A stretch of 64,000 nt of DNA from Pseudomonas fulva NBRC 16637 = DSM 17717 (GTDB lineage: Bacteria > Pseudomonadota > Gammaproteobacteria > Pseudomonadales > Pseudomonadaceae). Location of the stretch: the NCBI RefSeq assembly GCF_000730565.1, contig NZ_BBIQ01000015.1:51070-115069 (forward strand), written 5' to 3'. The notes below the pieces were generated by a model. The model saw only the letters and a list, made by a program, of their open reading frames with translations, was not told the origin of the DNA and made no database searches. A program made the position numbers and the translations under genes. Positions 45,696 to 54,938 of this stretch are shown here, piece after piece. Every line of letters starts with the position of its first letter. Position 1 is the first letter of the stretch.

Positions 45696-47090
45696 ATGAG
45701 CACTGACAAGACCAATCAGTCCTGGGGCGGCCGCTTCAGTGAACCCGTAGACGCCTTCGTCGCCCGTTTCACGGCCTCGGTCGATTTCGACAAGCGCCTG
45801 TACCGCCACGACATCATGGGCTCCATCGCTCATGCTACCATGCTGGCGCAAGTCGGTGTGCTCAGCGATGCCGAGCGTGACACCATCATCGACGGGCTCA
45901 AGACCATCCAGGGCGAAATCGAGGCTGGTGCCTTCGACTGGCGCGTCGACCTGGAAGACGTGCACATGAACATCGAAGCGCGTCTGACCGACCGCATTGG
46001 TATCACCGGCAAGAAATTGCACACCGGCCGTAGCCGCAACGACCAGGTCGCAACCGACATTCGCCTGTGGCTGCGCGACGAAATCGACCTGATTCTGGCC
46101 GAAATCACCCGCCTGCAAAAAGGGCTGCTGGAACAGGCCGAACGCGAAGCCGAAACCATCATGCCTGGCTTCACACACCTGCAGACGGCCCAGCCCGTCA
46201 CCTTCGGCCACCACCTGCTGGCCTGGTTCGAAATGCTCAGCCGCGATCATGAACGCCTGGTCGACTGCCGCAAGCGCACCAACCGCATGCCATTGGGCAG
46301 CGCTGCGCTGGCCGGCACCACCTACCCGATCGACCGTGAGCTGACCTGCAAGCTGCTGGGCTTCGAAGCCGTGGCAGGCAACTCCCTGGACGGCGTGTCG
46401 GACCGTGACTTCGCCATTGAATTCTGCGCCGCCGCCAGTGTGGCGATGATGCACCTCTCGCGCTTCTCCGAAGAACTGGTGCTGTGGACCAGTGCCCAGT
46501 TCCAGTTCATCGACCTGCCCGATCGATTCTGCACCGGCAGCTCGATCATGCCGCAGAAAAAGAACCCGGACGTGCCAGAGCTGGTGCGTGGCAAGAGCGG
46601 GCGCGTCTTCGGTGCGCTGACCGGACTGCTGACCCTGATGAAAGGCCAGCCGCTGGCCTACAACAAGGACAACCAGGAAGACAAGGAACCGCTGTTCGAT
46701 GCCGCAGACACGCTGCGCGATTCGCTGCGTGCCTTCGCCGACATGATCCCGGCCATCAAGCCCAAGCATGCCATCATGCGCGAGGCCGCCTTGCGCGGGT
46801 TCTCGACCGCAACGGACCTGGCCGACTACCTGGTGCGCCGTGGCCTGCCGTTCCGTGACTGCCACGAAATCGTGGGCCACGCGGTGAAGTACGGGGTCGA
46901 TAGCGGCAAGGACCTGGCAGAGATGAGCCTGGAAGAGCTGCGTCAGTTCAGTGACCAGATCGAACAGGACGTATTCGCCGTTCTTACGCTGGAAGGCTCG
47001 GTAAATGCCCGTGATCACATCGGTGGTACGGCACCGGCACAGGTACGCGCAGCGGTGGCTCGCGGCAAGGCGTTGCTGGCTGCGCGCTAA
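45696..47090 (+). CDS. argH: Argininosuccinate lyase
   Basis: Cytoplasmic enzyme of 464 residues that splits argininosuccinate into arginine and fumarate, the last step of arginine synthesis. The fumarase/lyase-superfamily signature [12 protein letters not shown] is intact, as are [12 protein letters not shown] and [15 protein letters not shown], which carry substrate-binding and catalytic residues. I chose ATG 45696 ([14 protein letters not shown]); an in-frame ATG four codons earlier (45684) is possible. Confidence 0.95.
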   Translation: MSTDKTNQSWGGRFSEPVDAFVARFTASVDFDKRLYRHDIMGSIAHATMLAQVGVLSDAERDTIIDGLKTIQGEIEAGAFDWRVDLEDVHMNIEARLTDRIGITGKKLHTGRSRNDQVATDIRLWLRDEIDLILAEITRLQKGLLEQAEREAETIMPGFTHLQTAQPVTFGHHLLAWFEMLSRDHERLVDCRKRTNRMPLGSAALAGTTYPIDRELTCKLLGFEAVAGNSLDGVSDRDFAIEFCAAASVAMMHLSRFSEELVLWTSAQFQFIDLPDRFCTGSSIMPQKKNPDVPELVRGKSGRVFGALTGLLTLMKGQPLAYNKDNQEDKEPLFDAADTLRDSLRAFADMIPAIKPKHAIMREAALRGFSTATDLADYLVRRGLPFRDCHEIVGHAVKYGVDSGKDLAEMSLEELRQFSDQIEQDVFAVLTLEGSVNARDHIGGTAPAQVRAAVARGKALLAAR

Positions 47091-47155
47091 CGGCGCTGAG
47101 TGACGGGTTGAGAGCTAACCCTCCCTCGTCGCATGGGCAAAATACTGAGGTTGAA

Positions 47156-47177
47156 GGGGGCTTTGAAACAAGCCCCC
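47156..47177. terminator. Hairpin between convergent argH and GST genes
   Basis: Perfect 8-bp arms GGGGGCTT and AAGCCCCC around TGAAAC lie 65 bp after argH and 25 bp after the GST stop. There is no T-run, but the position between convergent stops favours a terminator role. Confidence 0.5.
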
Positions 47178-47201
47178 ATCTGGCCGGACTCGCCCGCTGT
47201 T

Positions 47202-47861
47202 TCAGCGCTTGTTGCGCATCATTTCAAGGAATGACGGCATTGCCGCTTCCTTGTCTGCCACGATTTTTGCCATGTGGGGGTTCTGCCCCATCTGCTCGAG
47301 CAGTGCCTTGGCCTGAGGGAAATCTTCAAGGAAGTCGATGTTGAGCACTTTCTTGCCTACGGCGCATGCCAGGTCGACCGAGAAGCAGAACATCAGGTCG
47401 GCCAGGGTCAATTGCTCGCCTGCCACGTAAGGCGCGAAACGCCCGTTGCGCTTGAGCGTGGCGAAACCTGCCAGAAGCTCGGTGCGTGCCTTTTCCTTGA
47501 CCAATGGTTCCACGGGCATACCGAAGAAGGCTTCGGCATAGCAGGTGCGAGCAGGAAGCTCGATGTACAGCTCGATCTCCTTGACCAGTTCACGCACTTT
47601 CGCCTGCGCGTACGGGTCAGCGGGAAGCAGCGCCTTGCCGCCTTGGGTCTGCTCGATGTAGTCGAGGATCACCGTGGTTTCGCTGAGAAAGCCGTGCTCG
47701 GTCTGCAGTACCGGCACCTTGCCACGTGGGCTGACTTCCAGCACCTGAGGCGTCTGACCGCTGAAGAACAGGACTTCTTCGAAAGGCACGCCCTTTTCCA
47801 ACAAGGCCAACTTGACCATGTTGTAGTAGTTGCTGACAGGGAATCCGTGGAGCTTGAGCAT
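47202..47861 (-). CDS. Glutathione S-transferase family protein
   Basis: Cytoplasmic protein of 219 residues. The thioredoxin-like N-terminal domain begins LKLHGFPVSNYYNMVKLALL and contains SPRGKVPVLQTEHGFLSETT, whose Val-Pro and Glu-Thr positions bind glutathione. An all-helical C-terminal domain follows from about residue 85. Substrate unknown; detoxification by conjugation is the general role. The start ATG 47861 is correct for the family; the frame is open 150 codons further right over the antisense of the next gene and was rejected. Confidence 0.88.
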   Translation of the reverse strand: MLKLHGFPVSNYYNMVKLALLEKGVPFEEVLFFSGQTPQVLEVSPRGKVPVLQTEHGFLSETTVILDYIEQTQGGKALLPADPYAQAKVRELVKEIELYIELPARTCYAEAFFGMPVEPLVKEKARTELLAGFATLKRNGRFAPYVAGEQLTLADLMFCFSVDLACAVGKKVLNIDFLEDFPQAKALLEQMGQNPHMAKIVADKEAAMPSFLEMMRNKR

Positions 47862-48008
47862 GGTTCGACAGCCTCCGGGCCGTATGGGGATGGCAGGGCT
47901 GTTATAGCCCGTTCGCCGTCGGCTGACCAGCGTCATGCACCCGGTCGATGACCAGGCATTGCCACCACGGACGTGGCAAACTGTAGCGCCCACCACAGGA
48001 GTAATCCC

Positions 48009-48308
48009 ATGAGCGAGCCCACCGATATCGACAATGACGATGAAGCGTTTGCCGAAGCCACGCTGACGCAGGCCATCGAAAACCAGATCGAAAGCGGCGA
48101 GCCGGCTGCGGCGAAGGCTACGTTCAACAAGCTGACACTGGTCGGGTATGAGCGCGAGGATATCCTCAACCTGATGGCCCACGTATTGGCCTTCGAGATC
48201 GACAACATGCTGGCGCAGGATCGAGCCTTCGATAGCCAGTGGTATGAAAACGCCCTGCGCGCGCTGCCTGAACTGCCTCCTGAGATGGATCAAGGCGAGG
48301 ACGAATAA
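48009..48308 (+). CDS. Conserved small acidic protein of unknown function
   Basis: Protein of 99 residues rich in Asp and Glu, with two helical stretches (EATLTQAIENQIESGEPAAA and YEREDILNLMAHVLAFEID). ATG 48009 has AGGAG at optimal distance. I do not recognise a defined family with certainty; similar short proteins occur near argH in pseudomonads. No signal or membrane segment, so probably cytoplasmic. Confidence 0.75.
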   Translation: MSEPTDIDNDDEAFAEATLTQAIENQIESGEPAAAKATFNKLTLVGYEREDILNLMAHVLAFEIDNMLAQDRAFDSQWYENALRALPELPPEMDQGEDE

Positions 48309-48377
48309 CACGGCTACACTCCAGATTCAGGCACCCCCCGCGGTGCCGCTATCCTCGTCTGGAAGTCAGGAGTCGCC

Positions 48378-48623
48378 ATGTCCTTTTCACCCGAACTGAT
48401 CGCTGAACTGGAAGTCCTCGCACTGTTCAACCTCGACAGCAGCCAGGAAGGCATCAAGATTCACAACACCGCATCCCCGACCCTCATCGCCGCCGCGCAG
48501 CGGCTGCACGAAAAAGGCCTGACCGATCAACCCGACGGTGGCTACCTGACCAGCCTGGGTCACGATGCGGTCGAAAGTGTTCAGTTGCTGCAGAATATTC
48601 TGAGGGCGCCCCAGCCGGCCTGA
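48378..48623 (+). CDS. TIGR02647 family protein
   Basis: Protein of 81 residues, function unknown, matching this small gammaproteobacterial family (MSFSPELIAELEVLALFNLD; GIKIHNTASPTLIAAAQRLH; LTSLGHDAVESVQLL). The helical layout resembles a small winged-helix unit, and DNA binding has been suggested for the family. TCAGGAGT precedes the ATG. It lies 69 bp after the acidic-protein gene, possibly in the same transcript. Confidence 0.82.
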   Translation: MSFSPELIAELEVLALFNLDSSQEGIKIHNTASPTLIAAAQRLHEKGLTDQPDGGYLTSLGHDAVESVQLLQNILRAPQPA

Positions 48624-48637
48624 CCTTGTGAGTGCGT

Positions 48638-48656
48638 GGGGCTGTGCTGCAGCCCC
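48638..48656 (+). repeat. Hairpin after the TIGR02647 gene
   Basis: Perfect 7-bp arms GGGGCTG and CAGCCCC with a TGCTG loop lie 14 bp after the stop codon. It lacks a T-run, so it is a possible but unproven terminator. Confidence 0.35.
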
Positions 48657-48770
48657 TGCCTTGCAGTGGCCTTGGAAGGCTCATTTACAAGCCATAAGCC
48701 CGCCACCTGGGCTGCGCTCGCCTCACCTGACCCTGTTCTCAAGACTTTTTACACAGACCCTATTTTCCCA

Positions 48771-50189
48771 TCAGTGCTCGACGGGTCGCTTCCAACCGCC
48801 TCCAAGCGCCAGGAACACGCCAACCTGCCCCATTGCAACCTGGCTGTTCGCAGCCGCCAACTGCGCACGCATGTCGGTATAGGTCCGCGTCGCCTGCAAG
48901 TCCGCCAGGAACGACTCCCGCCCAGCCTGATAATACCGGTGCGTCTGGTCGGCCGCCTCCCGAGCTGACTTCTCGGCCTCGGCCAGTGCATCGCGCCGGT
49001 CCAGCAATGCGCTGTATTGGGCCAGCCGCGTCTGGGTTTCGCGTATGGCATTGAGCACTACGCCATCGAAATTCGCCAAGGCTGCCTGGGTGGACGCTTC
49101 GGCCATGCGAATGCGGGCCCGCGTGCCATCGGTGGGGATACTCCAGCTGACCTGCGGGCCGAAGCCCCAACGGTTGGTCGAAGGCTCGCCCAAATTGTCC
49201 AGGATGCCGATGGTCCCGACCTGCGCGCCGATGCTGATCTGTGGATAAAGCGCGCCGGTCGCCACACCGATATTGGCGGTAGCAGCAGCCAGTTGTCGCT
49301 CTGCCTGACGCACATCGGGGCGACGTTTGAGCAACGCGGCGCCATCGCCCACTGGCACTAGCTGAGTCAGCTGCGGAAGTTCGGCACAATCGGCAACGCC
49401 TGCTGGCAACTTCTGCACGGGGACCGCCAGCAATGCGGCCAGGGTATACAGGCCTGTCTCACGTTCGGCCTTGAATCGCGGCAGCTCGGCGCCCAACGAC
49501 TTGAACTGGGTTTGCGACCGCGTCACCTGGGTTTCATCGCCACGCCCCGCATCGCGCAGGCGCTGGCTGAGCTTGACGCTTTGCGCCTGTAAATCGAGCG
49601 ACTCACGGGCAATGTGGTATTCCTCGTTGGCCGAGCATACCTGGGTATAGGCCTTGACCACATCTGCCACCAGCGTGATCCGCGCCGTGTCCGCTGCGGC
49701 TTGGACTGCATCGGCACTGGCTTTGGCGGCCTCTGTGCCGCGCTTGAAAGTGCCCCACAGGTCGAACTGGTATGACGCGCTGATGATCGCCTCGCCGATG
49801 TTGGCCACAGGCACCTTTTCGGGCTGCAAGAAAGCCTCGCCAGACTCCTGCAGGCGCTGGGCGCCTAGCTTCACTCCACCGTCGAAGCCCCCTTGAGACT
49901 CAGCGATGTCGACCTGCGCGCGGGCCTTGGCGATGTTCGCTGCCGCAACGCGCAGTTCGGTATTGGCACTCAAGGCCTGGCGCACCAGCGCGTTCAACCG
50001 CGGGTCGTGATACAGCTGCCACCAATCCTCCGGCACCGGTGCCGACACTACGCTGTCGGCATCCTGGCGCAGGGGGCCGTTGAGGTCAGTGCGCTGTATT
50101 GCCGCCTCTTTGGGCAGCTCGTAGTCTGGCCCGACCGTCATGCACGCGCCAAGCGACAGGCATAGCCCTGCGAGCATCAGCCGTTTCAT
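48771..50189 (-). CDS. Outer-membrane efflux lipoprotein (NodT/OprM type)
   Basis: TolC-like outer-membrane channel of 472 residues. A lipoprotein signal with lipobox LGAC (Cys16) anchors it. The two internal repeats typical of the family are visible (LNALVRQALSANTELRVAAA and a later LLKRRPDVRQAERQLAAATA). It overlaps the adaptor gene by 4 bp (ATGA) and is the last gene of the efflux operon. With the adaptor and FUSC pump it would form a tripartite exporter. Confidence 0.9.
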   Translation of the reverse strand: MKRLMLAGLCLSLGACMTVGPDYELPKEAAIQRTDLNGPLRQDADSVVSAPVPEDWWQLYHDPRLNALVRQALSANTELRVAAANIAKARAQVDIAESQGGFDGGVKLGAQRLQESGEAFLQPEKVPVANIGEAIISASYQFDLWGTFKRGTEAAKASADAVQAAADTARITLVADVVKAYTQVCSANEEYHIARESLDLQAQSVKLSQRLRDAGRGDETQVTRSQTQFKSLGAELPRFKAERETGLYTLAALLAVPVQKLPAGVADCAELPQLTQLVPVGDGAALLKRRPDVRQAERQLAAATANIGVATGALYPQISIGAQVGTIGILDNLGEPSTNRWGFGPQVSWSIPTDGTRARIRMAEASTQAALANFDGVVLNAIRETQTRLAQYSALLDRRDALAEAEKSAREAADQTHRYYQAGRESFLADLQATRTYTDMRAQLAAANSQVAMGQVGVFLALGGGWKRPVEH

Positions 50190-51061
50190 GGGTGCTGGCC
50201 CTCGACGATCGAGACAGTGGCGGTTCGCCCGGCAATCATGCGGAAATCCTGCGGGACTTCGTCAAAGGCGATCCGCACCGGAATCCGCTGGGCCAGCCGC
50301 ACCCAGCTGAAGGCAGGGTTGACGTTGGGCAGCAGGTTGGTGCCGCTGCTGCGGTCGCGGTCCTCGATGCCGGCTGCAAAGCTTTCCACATGCCCGCGCA
50401 GGCGGGTGTTGTCGCCCATCACACGAATATCCACCACGTCCCCGATGTGAATGCCCCCCAGCTTGGTTTCCTCGAAGTAGCCATCGACGTGATAAGAGGC
50501 ACTGTCGACCACCGACAGCACCGGTCGCCCCGCGGTTACGAACTCATGGTTGCGCGGCGCGCGATCGTTGAGGTAACCGTCCACGGGACTGCGCACCACC
50601 GAGCGATCAAGGTTCAACTGGGCACTGTCGACAGCCACCTGCGCCTCGCTGACCGCCGAGCGGGCGCGCGCTTGGCGCGACTGGCTTTCTTCGAGCTGTT
50701 CGGCCGCCACCAGATTGCCCAACTTGCGATTACGGTTCACCTCCCGCGAGGCCTGGGCCAAGGTTTCCTGGCGCTCGCCGAGCGTGGCCTTGGCCTGACG
50801 CAGCGCCAGGCTGAAACGGTCCTGGTCGATGGTGAACAGCACATCGCCGCGCTTGACGGTCTGGTTGTCACGCACCTCGACCTTCTGGATCAACCCGGAC
50901 ACGTCCGGGGCGATCTGGATCACATCGGCGCGAATGTGGCCATCGCGCGTCCAGGGTGCGAACAGGTAGTACACAACCATCTGCCAGACGAGTACGGCGG
51001 CAAATGTCACTACCAACAGGGTAAGGACCACACGGCCCAGGGTCAGCAAAGGTTTTTTCAT
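50186..51061 (-). CDS. HlyD-family periplasmic adaptor (AaeA-like)
   Basis: Membrane-fusion protein of 291 residues with one N-terminal helix (about 7-30), a split lipoyl domain (APDVSGLIQKVEVRDNQTVKRGDVL and VRSPVDGYLNDRAPRNHEFV), and a helical hairpin between them. The small size and operon partners match AaeA, adaptor of the p-hydroxybenzoic acid efflux pump. Both ends overlap neighbours by 4 bp. Confidence 0.9.
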   Translation of the reverse strand: MKKPLLTLGRVVLTLLVVTFAAVLVWQMVVYYLFAPWTRDGHIRADVIQIAPDVSGLIQKVEVRDNQTVKRGDVLFTIDQDRFSLALRQAKATLGERQETLAQASREVNRNRKLGNLVAAEQLEESQSRQARARSAVSEAQVAVDSAQLNLDRSVVRSPVDGYLNDRAPRNHEFVTAGRPVLSVVDSASYHVDGYFEETKLGGIHIGDVVDIRVMGDNTRLRGHVESFAAGIEDRDRSSGTNLLPNVNPAFSWVRLAQRIPVRIAFDEVPQDFRMIAGRTATVSIVEGQHP

Positions 51062-51270
51062 GGCAGCATCAGGCTTCGACAGAAATGGTCCACCGCACCG
51101 AGCAGCACGGCGTAGAGGGCAACGTTGAACAATGCCCGGTGCCAGACCAGGCGATAGAAGTGCACACGCACCAGTACGGCGTGGACACCCAGAAACAGCA
51201 GGTAGGTTCCAATCATCATTACCAGCAGCGTGGGCAGGAATACCCCACTGATATCCAGTTCACCGATCAC
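51058..51270 (-). CDS. DUF1656 small membrane protein (AaeX-like)
   Basis: Protein of 70 residues with two hydrophobic helices (VFLPTLLVMMIGTYLLFLGV and ALFNVALYAVLLGAVDHF). It matches the DUF1656/AaeX group found with FUSC pumps; its role is unknown. It starts with GTG at 51270, which overlaps the FUSC stop codon, and it overlaps the adaptor gene by 4 bp. Confidence 0.87.
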   Translation of the reverse strand: MIGELDISGVFLPTLLVMMIGTYLLFLGVHAVLVRVHFYRLVWHRALFNVALYAVLLGAVDHFCRSLMLP

Positions 51271-53354
51271 AGGGGCGCTCCATCCAGGCCAGACGGCAGT
51301 TGCAGTTGTTCCGCAGGCTCGAGCATGACCTCGACACCCGGCAGCAGTGCCAGGCGCAGGCCAGCCAGTGCATGCAACAAATGCGGGCGGGCGTCGAGGC
51401 GTTCGCAGGGTTCATCGAGACTGAGCGCCAGTCGGGCCCTTTCCATGTTGCGCAAGAGTGCAGGTGGCGCGTGCAGCCGCTCACCGGCGCGCAGGCAGGC
51501 CGCGTAATGGGCACCCACTTCAGCGATCACCAGGGTCAGTCGCTCACGGGCAACCTGACCGGCGCGCGGCATGTACGCCAGCAAGTCGAGCAGGTTCAGC
51601 CCCACACGCAAGTCCCGTAGCGCCACGCTGCTGTCCTGGCCGGTTTGCGACAGACGCGGCAAATGCTGCATCAAGCGATCGAGCATTTTTACACCCACCT
51701 TGCGATGCTCGGCCAAGGTCGCGTACTCGGTCACCTCGACGATGTCGCGCCAGGCGAAACGGGTCATGCGTTTGGCAGCCAGCTCCACACCAAAGGGGCG
51801 CATGACCAAGGTCCAGATGAACGCGAAGAGCAGGCCAACCGGGCCGGCGAGGTTGGAATTGAGGAAGGTGAAGAAATCGGCGTCGTAAGCACCCTGGATG
51901 CTGATGAAGGTCGAGGTGTTGACGATAGTTAGCAATGTCCCCAGGTAGAAGCGCGGCTGTACCGTCAACGTACCGATGCAGATGAAAGGCACGGCGAAGG
52001 CCAGTACCAGCATCGGGAAGTCATGCAGGTTGGGCAGCACGAGGAACAGGTACAGGCTCGAGAAAATGACCGACAGCAGGGTCCAGAAGAAGAAGCGGTA
52101 GATCTGTGGGGCCGGGTCGTCCATCGCGGCGAAGAAGCTGCACGACACAGCCGCCAGGATCACCGCACTGGCGCCGTCATTCCAGCCCAGGCCGATCCAC
52201 AGGCCGCAGGCAACGATGATGGCCAGGACGGTGGAGGTGACCGAGTAGAGCATCAGGCCCCGGTCGAAGAATGGCCGCAAGCGCGCCAGGCGCCAGTGGC
52301 GGTAAACGGCGCGCCAGGGTGTGGCGTCATCGGTGCGCAGGGCATGCTGCAAGGTACAGCAGTCCTGCCACAGATCTACCCATTCGGTGAGCCGGTAGAG
52401 CGCGTTGGACAGCAACAGCTCGGCACGCTGGTCCAGTGCAGCCGCATCCGGCCGCAGCTCGTCGATCCTTTGGTGCAAGGCTGCCCACTGCTGGACAGAA
52501 GGGCTTTCTGCCGTGCCCTTGAGCCATTCACGGGCTGCATCGAGCACAGGCAGGATCTGTTCGAATTGCTGCGCAGCGCGCCCTTGCAAGGCCGTCAATG
52601 CGTCGTCCAGCGCATCAATGACCGGCAGTAGGTGAATCATGCGCCCACGCAGCTCACGGGCGTTTTTCAAGGTATGAGGCCCGGTCCCTTCATGGCCGAG
52701 CTGGCCGATCATCAACTCCAGTGAGTTGAAGGTCGCCACCATCGCCCCGCGCATACCTCCGACATCGACCGTGCTCTGCTGCCGGACCAGATAGCTGTCG
52801 CTATAGCGAATGGCCTCGTTGAACCAGTTACCGGTTGCCCCCACTACCACGGGCGCCAGCCGCCGCGGCCAGAAAATGGCCCCGACCACGGCTGCGCAGA
52901 CGATCCCCAGGCAAATTTCCTGAGCCCGCGAGGAAGCCACGTCGAACACGGCCAACGGGTTGTCGACCACTGCCAGGGCGATCATCGGCAAGGTGTACCC
53001 GGCCAGCATGAACACGTAGTTGTTGGCCGTACGCACGTTCAGAGAAAGGAACAGCAACGTCCCCGTCCACAGGGCCACGGCGATGCTCAGCAGCAGCGGC
53101 GACTGCACCAGGGGCGGCACCAACAGCACTGCCCCAGCGGCACCCAGCAAGGTACCCAGGGCGCGGTACAACGCTTTGGAGCTGGTAGGCCCCAGGAAGG
53201 GGCTGGAAACGATGTAGACGGTCGCCATGGCCCAGTACGGACGCGGCAACTGCATGAGCAGGGCGATATACAGCGCAATCATCGAGGCGGCGAAGGTGCG
53301 CACGCCGTAGAACCAATCGCGAGCCGGCGGTACCGAGCTGAAGAAGCCGTTCAT
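51267..53354 (-). CDS. FUSC-family inner-membrane efflux pump (AaeB-like)
   Basis: Inner-membrane protein of 695 residues. Two blocks of five to six hydrophobic helices (about 15-165 and 360-510) are each followed by a cytoplasmic helical domain, the AaeB arrangement. Typical blocks are YWAMATVYIVSSPFLGPTSS and GLGWNDGASAVILAAVSCSF. Relatives export aromatic carboxylic acids, toxic at high intracellular levels. It is translated with overlaps from the upstream MarR gene and into DUF1656. Confidence 0.89.
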   Translation of the reverse strand: MNGFFSSVPPARDWFYGVRTFAASMIALYIALLMQLPRPYWAMATVYIVSSPFLGPTSSKALYRALGTLLGAAGAVLLVPPLVQSPLLLSIAVALWTGTLLFLSLNVRTANNYVFMLAGYTLPMIALAVVDNPLAVFDVASSRAQEICLGIVCAAVVGAIFWPRRLAPVVVGATGNWFNEAIRYSDSYLVRQQSTVDVGGMRGAMVATFNSLELMIGQLGHEGTGPHTLKNARELRGRMIHLLPVIDALDDALTALQGRAAQQFEQILPVLDAAREWLKGTAESPSVQQWAALHQRIDELRPDAAALDQRAELLLSNALYRLTEWVDLWQDCCTLQHALRTDDATPWRAVYRHWRLARLRPFFDRGLMLYSVTSTVLAIIVACGLWIGLGWNDGASAVILAAVSCSFFAAMDDPAPQIYRFFFWTLLSVIFSSLYLFLVLPNLHDFPMLVLAFAVPFICIGTLTVQPRFYLGTLLTIVNTSTFISIQGAYDADFFTFLNSNLAGPVGLLFAFIWTLVMRPFGVELAAKRMTRFAWRDIVEVTEYATLAEHRKVGVKMLDRLMQHLPRLSQTGQDSSVALRDLRVGLNLLDLLAYMPRAGQVARERLTLVIAEVGAHYAACLRAGERLHAPPALLRNMERARLALSLDEPCERLDARPHLLHALAGLRLALLPGVEVMLEPAEQLQLPSGLDGAPL

Positions 53355-53803
53355 GCGACCCCGCCCGTGCTGCCCAGCCCGGCTGCTTCGAATGCGCGCA
53401 GTACACGCAGGGTGGCCTGCAGGTCCTCTGGATCGAGACGACTCAGCACATCACCCCGCACCCTTACCAGCTCCGCCTCGATGGCCTCGGCCAGCGCGCG
53501 CCCTTCAACCGTGAGGCTCAGGGCCTTGGCGCGCCTGTCCAGTGGATCCTCGCTACGCAACACCAACCCGGCCTTGCACAGCTGGTCGAGCAAGCGCACC
53601 AGGGACGGGCTTTCCAGCCCAGCCGCCTGGGCGACGGCCACCTGGTGCACGCCATCGCCCAGGCGCACGATCATCAGCAGTGGCGCGGCACAGGCTTCGG
53701 AAATGCCATAGGCAGTCAGTGCCACGTGGCAGATGCGGCGCCAGTGGCGGGCGGCAACGACCAGGCCGCTGCTGACCTGTAGACGCAGAAGATCAAGGGA
53801 CAT
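53351..53803 (-). CDS. MarR-family transcriptional regulator
   Basis: Winged-helix regulator of 150 residues. The DNA-binding region reads VHQVAVAQAAGLESPSLVRLLDQL and the wing DPLDRRAKALSLTVEGRAL, the standard MarR pattern. It is the first gene of the efflux operon and overlaps the pump gene by 4 bp, so it is likely an autorepressor released by aromatic ligands. I chose ATG 53803; a GTG three codons upstream is possible. Ribosome binding site is weak in both cases. Confidence 0.87.
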   Translation of the reverse strand: MSLDLLRLQVSSGLVVAARHWRRICHVALTAYGISEACAAPLLMIVRLGDGVHQVAVAQAAGLESPSLVRLLDQLCKAGLVLRSEDPLDRRAKALSLTVEGRALAEAIEAELVRVRGDVLSRLDPEDLQATLRVLRAFEAAGLGSTGGVA

Positions 53804-53939
53804 GAAAACCACATATATTCATAGTTTGCTAACTATCAATATACGCCGGGTGCTCCCCCTTCCGTCAACAGGGGGCGACGAAGCGCCTGCATGAAATCTT
53901 GTTTACAGTGCAAAGCTCGCAGCTAACTGCACCAACGCT

Positions 53940-54731
53940 TCAGGGCTGAACCTGGTCTTCCAGCTTCATGGTCAGGGCCAAGGTACTGCCCATCTGCACG
54001 GCGCGGTCGCGCCATTGCTGATACCGCTCCTGATCGCGTCGACTGAAGTGCACGGCCAGTTCTTCCGCTGCCTGCACCACACCCGCAGCGGCCGCCAGTT
54101 CGAGCCAGTACAACGCCGGCTTGAGCTCCGGTTGCACATGCAGACCGTGAATCAGCCGGTAGCCAACCTCAAAGCGACAGCGTGCCTCACCCTGCTCGGC
54201 ACCTTGCAGGAACCATCGGTAGGCAAGCTGTGGATCGACTTGCCATTGAATCCGGGCATCACACACTTCTTCTTCGTACAAGTCTCCCAGCGCAGCGGCC
54301 GCATGCGACATGCCCCGCTCGAACGCCTGGCGGTAGCATTCGGCGGCCTGGGTGTAGGAACGGTCGACACCTTTGCCGAAGTAGTGCTGCTGCCCCAGGT
54401 TGAACCAGGCCACGGCACTGCCCTGCAACGCCGCCATGCGCAGCAGGTGCCCGGCCAGCACGGTATCAGCACGCCAGTACTTGCCATTGAGCCAGATCCA
54501 ACCAAGGTCGTTCAGCGCCGCGACGTTCCCTTGCAGGGCTTGCAGGCGCAGATCCTGGTAGACCGCTTGCAGGTCACTGGCTTCGTCCAGACGGCTGACC
54601 AGCATCGTCCGTTGACTGGGCATGCCGACACCTGCAAACAGCCGCTGGCGTCGGGCAACGGCGGGAGGAACGATCACCTGTGCCGGAAGCAGGCGGGCGA
54701 GCAGCGAATGGATATTGCCGACAGCAGACAT
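53940..54731 (-). CDS. Sel1-like/TPR repeat protein
   Basis: Protein of 263 residues, function unknown. From about residue 50 it consists of Sel1-type repeats (ALQGNVAALNDLGWIWLNGK; AALQGSAVAWFNLGQQHYFG; AFERGMSHAAAALGDLYEEE; AGVVQAAEELAVHFSRRD), which mediate protein contacts. No clear signal peptide. ATG 54731 has GAGGA upstream; ATGs at 54737 and 54743 and a GTG at 54755 are alternative starts. It stands alone between the efflux operon and a regulator gene. Confidence 0.8.
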   Translation of the reverse strand: MSAVGNIHSLLARLLPAQVIVPPAVARRQRLFAGVGMPSQRTMLVSRLDEASDLQAVYQDLRLQALQGNVAALNDLGWIWLNGKYWRADTVLAGHLLRMAALQGSAVAWFNLGQQHYFGKGVDRSYTQAAECYRQAFERGMSHAAAALGDLYEEEVCDARIQWQVDPQLAYRWFLQGAEQGEARCRFEVGYRLIHGLHVQPELKPALYWLELAAAAGVVQAAEELAVHFSRRDQERYQQWRDRAVQMGSTLALTMKLEDQVQP

Positions 54732-54938
54732 GTTCATCCTCATTGAACGATGCACAACCTCAACCTTCGGCTGTGATGAGGCGTGATTCTGCGCAACAGG
54801 ACGTCAAAACCTGTCGCGAACGATTCGGTGGCAGGCAACCAACCGTCACTTACTTGATCTGAGCGGTCCGTGGCCAATTGCCATGCCCCTCGCGTGCCGC
54901 CATCCTAGAGCGGCAAGCCTAGACAAGGACGTTACCTT

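Noticed and set aside
47862..48311. 150-residue N-terminal extension of the GST
   Set aside because: It is antisense to the small acidic protein and lies before a normal GST N-terminus.
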